A program made the position numbers and the translations under genes. From Balanoglossus misakiensis (taxonomy: Eukaryota > Hemichordata), in assembly GCA_040954595.2 (NCBI GenBank), contig CM082578.2:11222001-11286000 (forward strand): DNA of 64,000 nucleotides, in the 5' to 3' direction. This document shows, one piece after another, positions 60,101 to 64,000 of this stretch. The notes under the pieces are model-generated. The model had not been told where the DNA came from. It searched no databases and was given only the letters and a program-made list of their open reading frames with translations. The stretch's first letter is position 1; each line of letters begins with the position of its first letter.

Positions 60101-62565
60101 GGTCAGAATTTCCATCTGGCAATTACTGGTATATACAGTCTGTTCCCCCGTTTCACACACGTGTGAAAACGGAACGACTGGCGGAAGGGTTCAGGGACGC
60201 AATACGGAGTAAATTTGGAATAGAGACAGAAGGTCACTGTGTTGTTTATGATGTGGGTCACTTTCAATAACTGCCTGCGATCGTTCAAAGCGAGAATTCT
60301 AAAGCGGGGATACTTAATCACTTTCTGGAGGAAGCTATTTTGGGGGGAAGAAAAAATGTCCGTCTTCGGCTTGAAGAGAATCCTCAAAGGAGGCAGAGTG
60401 TAAATTATCCCCCGGCGTACTGATTGTGTTTCATTTTCCTAATTCATTGTGACACATTTCATTACACTGGCTAATCTACAACTCATTAATTTTTCCATTC
60501 AGATACACGAACGACAGCAAAACAAACACTATAAAACGGGAAATTTTCGCTACATAAAAAGAGGCAACTGTTAGGCGACGATTAATTTTCACATTCTCAT
60601 ATTTCACTAAGTGCATAAATATCTCCGAAAACATTTTATTTTTGCGTTTAGGCTCTCGCGAAGTTCGCGACATTTTATCCTTCGCAAAAATTTCCCGTTT
60701 TACAGTATTCTCAACGAAATCATTCGGCTGGTTATACTACAAGAGAGCGACATATGTGCTTCCGGCCACCACGGCCCCAGCGTCTAATACTCCGTCTCCC
60801 CAGGGAGGACTGTTGCCATGACAACAAAGGCCAGGATCATGGTTTATTTTATATCAAGATATAATCTGTAGGAATTTTTTTGATAAATTGGATCAGCACA
60901 GGTCAACAACTCAGTCATGTGTGACAAAATGTCTACAGATTCTACCAATCTCTTGCCTCTGCCATGAATTCATCATTGCCAACCCCCAAAATGTCTATAA
61001 AAGTCCCATATGCTGAAAAACACAAACAAACAGAATATCTGCAATTTTTTTAGAGGAACGGCCCAAAAGATTTATGATAATGGCGATGTAAATTAGAAAT
61101 CTGCAATCACTTTTGACAGGGAACACTGGTGTTGTGATATCACAGGCTTAACCGCGTGACAGTACTTAGCCAGTAAATTGTACGTCTGCTACGACTGTTG
61201 ACGTCAAAAGGAACTGAGCTATGCAGTCTGTGTGTGCTTCCCTCCACACAACACTCGGCTGCAATCCCCTTGGCATTTCAATAAATATATGCCCGTCACT
61301 CAAAAATGCGTACAATCCCTCTCAGGGAATTCCTATTTTATAAAGATATCAATAAAGTGCTCTAAACAGACAAAAGTCTGCACAATTTTGGAGCAAATCC
61401 GAAGTTTACACCCATCCCTAGTCGGGAAAAGGTGCATTAGCAGCGAACATTGCCGGTTTCCCTCACAACGACATGCACACCATTCCATCGCAGGAATGAC
61501 TTCCAGAGATACGACGGGATGAGTAATGCAGACACACTCTTGGCTTTCTTCCCACACATCTAAAGACCAGGAGGCAACAGTGTGTATAGGGTTTTTTTTT
61601 TTTTTTTTTTTTCGCCGTGCCATGTGGTGTGGGCAGTCAGATGATCTCGAGTTTCGAAAAGTTACAAAGTGGCGCGGGCACGGATCGAGAGTTTCACTTA
61701 CATGTACGCAGCTGAGGGGCACATGAAGAGAAACCAAAAGTTCAGAGCTGAGTTTTGGAAGCCTGTCAAGGCAAGTGGTATTTCAACTTTGGGGCAGCAA
61801 GTGTTGGCTCTACTCCAAGTAGAAAACTTTGCGAAGCACGCACCATTCCACTGTTCCACCATCATTCGCTCGGCTCTGGAGGTCAATGCTTCACATTTTT
61901 TTCATCAAAAGGCTTGGGCCAATAGACTGTATCATGAAATCCACTAGCCCCGCAAAGCGTGCATGGGAAAGAGCCATTATATGCACCCACATGTACGACA
62001 AACAAATTTGTTCTCTTTCTCTGACCAAGCAAAGACAACATGAAAAGACAACAGGCAACCAATACCGGTAATGAACAAGACACTCGCATGGAGATTAATG
62101 CTATCGCAGTAAAAAAAAATGCTGGGCGAGACTTTAGCTCTGGTGGTGGCCACTTGTGTGTTATGGCTGTACCTAACCAACCACAGGTTAGCGGTTGAAA
62201 TCAGAGCCTGTACAATCAACATCACACACACACACTACAGCCCTTCAAAACAGAGCATGGTCTTTATATGTACTTGACCAACCACACCTTACAAACAGAA
62301 AATTTGACAAGATTCTCTTTTCATAAGATGTCCATCAAACTTCCTGATGCCATTGTCTCCGCAAGGAGTCAAGAATTAATTTCTTGTCAACGACGGCTGA
62401 ACTTTGGTTCATATAAAAGACGTCATCGGTCTACACACGAAAAAACTTTGCATGAAAAGTTTCAGGTAAAACCATTAGGGGAAAAAAAACTGAGACATTA
62501 CCTTTAAAGAGCATGAATGGCACTGCTTCAAAGCTAGCCAGACCAGAATAGGTGAGTGTTTCCAT
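45114..62565 (-). CDS. VGLL4: Vestigial-like 4 transcription cofactor (two TDU domains)
   Basis: Nuclear cofactor that binds TEAD through two Tondu (TDU) motifs and competes with YAP in the Hippo pathway. Exons: 62565-62502, 56936-56717, 46987-46686, 45364-45114; phases 1, 2, 1; 278 residues (human about 290). The last exon holds TDU1 (DPAIDEHFRRSLG) and TDU2 (VDDHFAQALGDKW) joined by NAISITGT, as in human VGLL4. Exon 2 starts GEAALR at the same junction as the human gene, exon 1 ends in MLFK, and exon 3 contains RPSVIACA (human RPSVITCA). Asn runs occur in exons 2 and 3. Start METLTYSG is chosen as the Met nearest the exon end; other 5' exons may exist, as VGLL4 uses several first exons in vertebrates. 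Introns of 9.7 and 5.6 kb dominate the right half of the window. Confidence 0.92.
46531..46665. repeat. Foldback of TCTATAG/CTATAGA words beside VGLL4 exon 3
   Basis: GCATTCTAT at 46531 is answered by ATAGAATGC at the far end (46657-46665). Between them are many palindromic words such as CTATAGAATTCTATAG. It starts about 20 bp beyond the exon 3 donor in the VGLL4 intron. May be a small decayed MITE. Confidence 0.5.
54300..54432. repeat. CAC/CAT trinucleotide low-complexity region
   Basis: Interspersed CAT, CAC and ACC repeats. They create a His/Thr-rich artificial open frame of 214 codons. Confidence 0.8.
54901..55247. mobile_element. Foldback MITE with TTAA target duplication
   Basis: Inverted repeats of about 42 bp (AGGGACAAAGTCTCTCTCTC and on, 54901-54942, inverted at 55206-55247) are flanked by TTAA on both sides (54897-54900 and 55248-55251). 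The interior is also largely self-complementary (for example ACCACGCACAACTTCCA against GGAAGTTGTGTGTGGTC), so the whole 347 bp can fold back. A TTAA duplication fits piggyBac or KolobOK elements. No coding capacity. Confidence 0.85.
60528..60707. mobile_element. Short MITE with ACTRTAAAACGGGAAATTT-type ends
   Basis: ACTATAAAACGGGAAATTTT at 60528 is answered in inverted orientation by AAAATTTCCCGTTTTACAGT ending at 60707. Interior is AT-rich and non-coding. The target duplication is not clear; TA would fit a Tc1/mariner-type element. Confidence 0.6.
61592..61612. repeat. Poly-T run
   Basis: Uninterrupted T tract of about 21 bases in VGLL4 intron 1. No adjacent retroposon structure was seen. 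Confidence 0.9.
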
Positions 62566-62604
62566 GGCAGCCTGTAGTAGAAGGCGACGGAGATTCCCCC
62601 AAAG

Positions 62605-62614
62605 GTATATATAT
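62605..62614 (-). promoter_or_regulatory. TATA-like sequence upstream of VGLL4 exon 1
   Basis: TATATATATA lies about 40 bp upstream of the proposed VGLL4 start codon. A TATA box here would give a very short 5' leader, so it may equally be a simple repeat. Confidence 0.25.
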
Positions 62615-63258
62615 ACAGTAGTACTAGTTTTTAAAAGTTCGGTGTACGTATTATTGACAACACCCAACGCTGTCGTCAACAGGCACTGAAGTGCTGGGTT
62701 CTTGCAACGGTTCACTTGTTCTCACAAGTTTAGCAACAGAGATATGCACACCATCCAAGCTATGTCATTCATGCAAATACCCCAACTTGTAAGGGAAATA
62801 GCAGCCGGTGGAAGGGTTTGCAAGGAATGTCCAACTAAACCCAACTTTCCGCAAAGCCTCTCAACAAAGACTCTTGCTTGCGTGCTTGGCGGGTACGTGT
62901 GACGGTTTGACTGTCATGTGAGTGAGTGACTCCCAGCTAAAGAGGCAAGACGGATCGTATGTCAGTGCTCTCTGGGGGCGATGACATCATCCCCGTATCA
63001 AATGTCAATGCATGCAAAACGCTGCCTACTGCTGGTTGGCCTGTTAGGTTAATTAATTCTGACAAAGTTTTCGTGAATTTCGTGACTTCTTATGCATCTG
63101 GGACTGAATCAAGTCCTCAGATGAACCTGATGACATACCCACCATCCCTTATGAGGACACATTTTCACCAGAATTGGTCTCTATTTTGTGGGCCTTCTGG
63201 AGAAAACATGATACCATCTGAATGTATGAATTGCTATTCACGGTGTGGATTGTATCAT

Positions 63259-63294
<36 letters not shown>

Positions 63295-63327
63295 CGATGA
63301 TGATGATGATGACAACGACGATGAGGA
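63259..63327. repeat. (GAT)n microsatellite
   Basis: Nearly perfect GAT repeat with GAC and AAC interruptions. Confidence 0.95.
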
Positions 63328-64000
63328 AGGTGATGGTCACGACGACTACCACTACGGTTTGGTCCAACTCCACTGTTTTCAATAGCAATGCCGGACCCTT
63401 ATAGAGGGAAATGGGGTGATAGGGTTTTAATCCCTGGTGACCTATGACATCATTCTGAACTTCCGGGCTTGGTTTGTGTACATGTATACCCTGGTACACA
63501 TGCAATCACGTCCACAACTGCATGTATGTGATCCTGATATTCTGACTATGTACATTGTAAGCTGACTCTTGGCACCGTTGCTGCACGATGTACTCCCAAA
63601 AATTCTACGTCAGTAATTATCTTTCTAATTCACGGAGACAAGCGCCTACATCACTATTTGGACCACTTCAAGCATGCAGACTTTCGCTAGCTAGCTGACG
63701 TAATAAGCCAAATAGCAAACGTTACGTACGCAGGTCCTCTGACATGTTGTCAATAACTCTCTCTGCTGCTTTTGGAATACTATGTGGTTACATCTCAAAA
63801 GGCGAATACCCTCACAAAACCATTATTATTGTATCGCGTATGGTCTATAAATATATGCGAATAGATTAAAAAGCTCGTTTTGATAACAGTTCTGACAGAA
63901 ATAGAAACCATAAAGCAGCATTCACAACAGACACATAAAAGTGGCTTTTAAAATGCTGGCACTGCGCCAGGAAATATGACTGCCGCCAAATTATGAAAGG

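Larger units (their letters stand above)
56937..62501 (-). other. VGLL4 intron 1
   Basis: 5.6 kb with poly-C runs (57970-57984, 58782-58793), a poly-T run (61592-61612) and the small inverted-repeat element at 60528-60707. No coding exon recognised, though an alternative first exon of VGLL4 could lie here. Confidence 0.5.
62566..64000. other. Region upstream of VGLL4 exon 1
   Basis: 1.4 kb with no gene recognised. Holds the GAT repeat at 63259-63327. Probably promoter or a further intron if VGLL4 has exons to the right. Confidence 0.4.

Noticed and set aside
61592-61612. Poly-T as the tail of a minus-strand retroposon
   Set aside because: No SINE promoter, target duplication or processed gene copy recognised next to it.

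Overview
This is a eukaryotic (animal) nuclear sequence. Genes are split into many short exons with GT..AG introns, intergenic DNA is AT-rich with microsatellites and small DNA-transposon relics, and the proteins align best with deuterostome families as I know them. A marine invertebrate deuterostome fits best. Amphioxus (cephalochordate) is my leading guess and a hemichordate the alternative. The species cannot be fixed from sequence alone. Exon models below were built by hand from reading frame, splice dinucleotides and intron phase. None is supported by transcripts.

Layout. (1) 130-3552, minus: cytosolic seryl-tRNA synthetase, 3' end cut by the window edge. (2) 3717-5464: divergent intergenic region holding an 801-bp inverted-repeat transposon relic. 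(3) 5465-10707, plus: a complete organic anion transporter (SLCO/OATP). (4) 11329-19486, plus: a tandem cluster of 11-beta-hydroxysteroid-dehydrogenase-like SDR genes. Two complete four-exon genes are followed by three orphan fourth exons, each intact and with a splice acceptor of the right phase. (5) 20339-23492, minus: a full-length Brambleberry (KAR5/GEX1-type nuclear fusion) gene. (6) 24637-26416, minus: a second, N-terminally truncated Brambleberry-like gene. (7) 27284-37696, plus: complete ATG7 in 18 exons. (8) 45114-62565, minus: VGLL4, a two-TDU Hippo/TEAD cofactor, spread over four coding exons with large introns. The rest of the right half is VGLL4 intron and intergenic DNA with simple repeats and two foldback MITEs.

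The genes do not form one pathway. Three points stand out. The tail-to-tail ATG7-VGLL4 pair is also found in vertebrates (human 3p25), so it looks like ancient microsynteny. The SDR cluster has two N-terminal modules and five C-terminal modules, which suggests either alternative terminal exons or a decaying tandem array. The two Brambleberry paralogs share exon junctions, but one has lost the whole lumenal domain.
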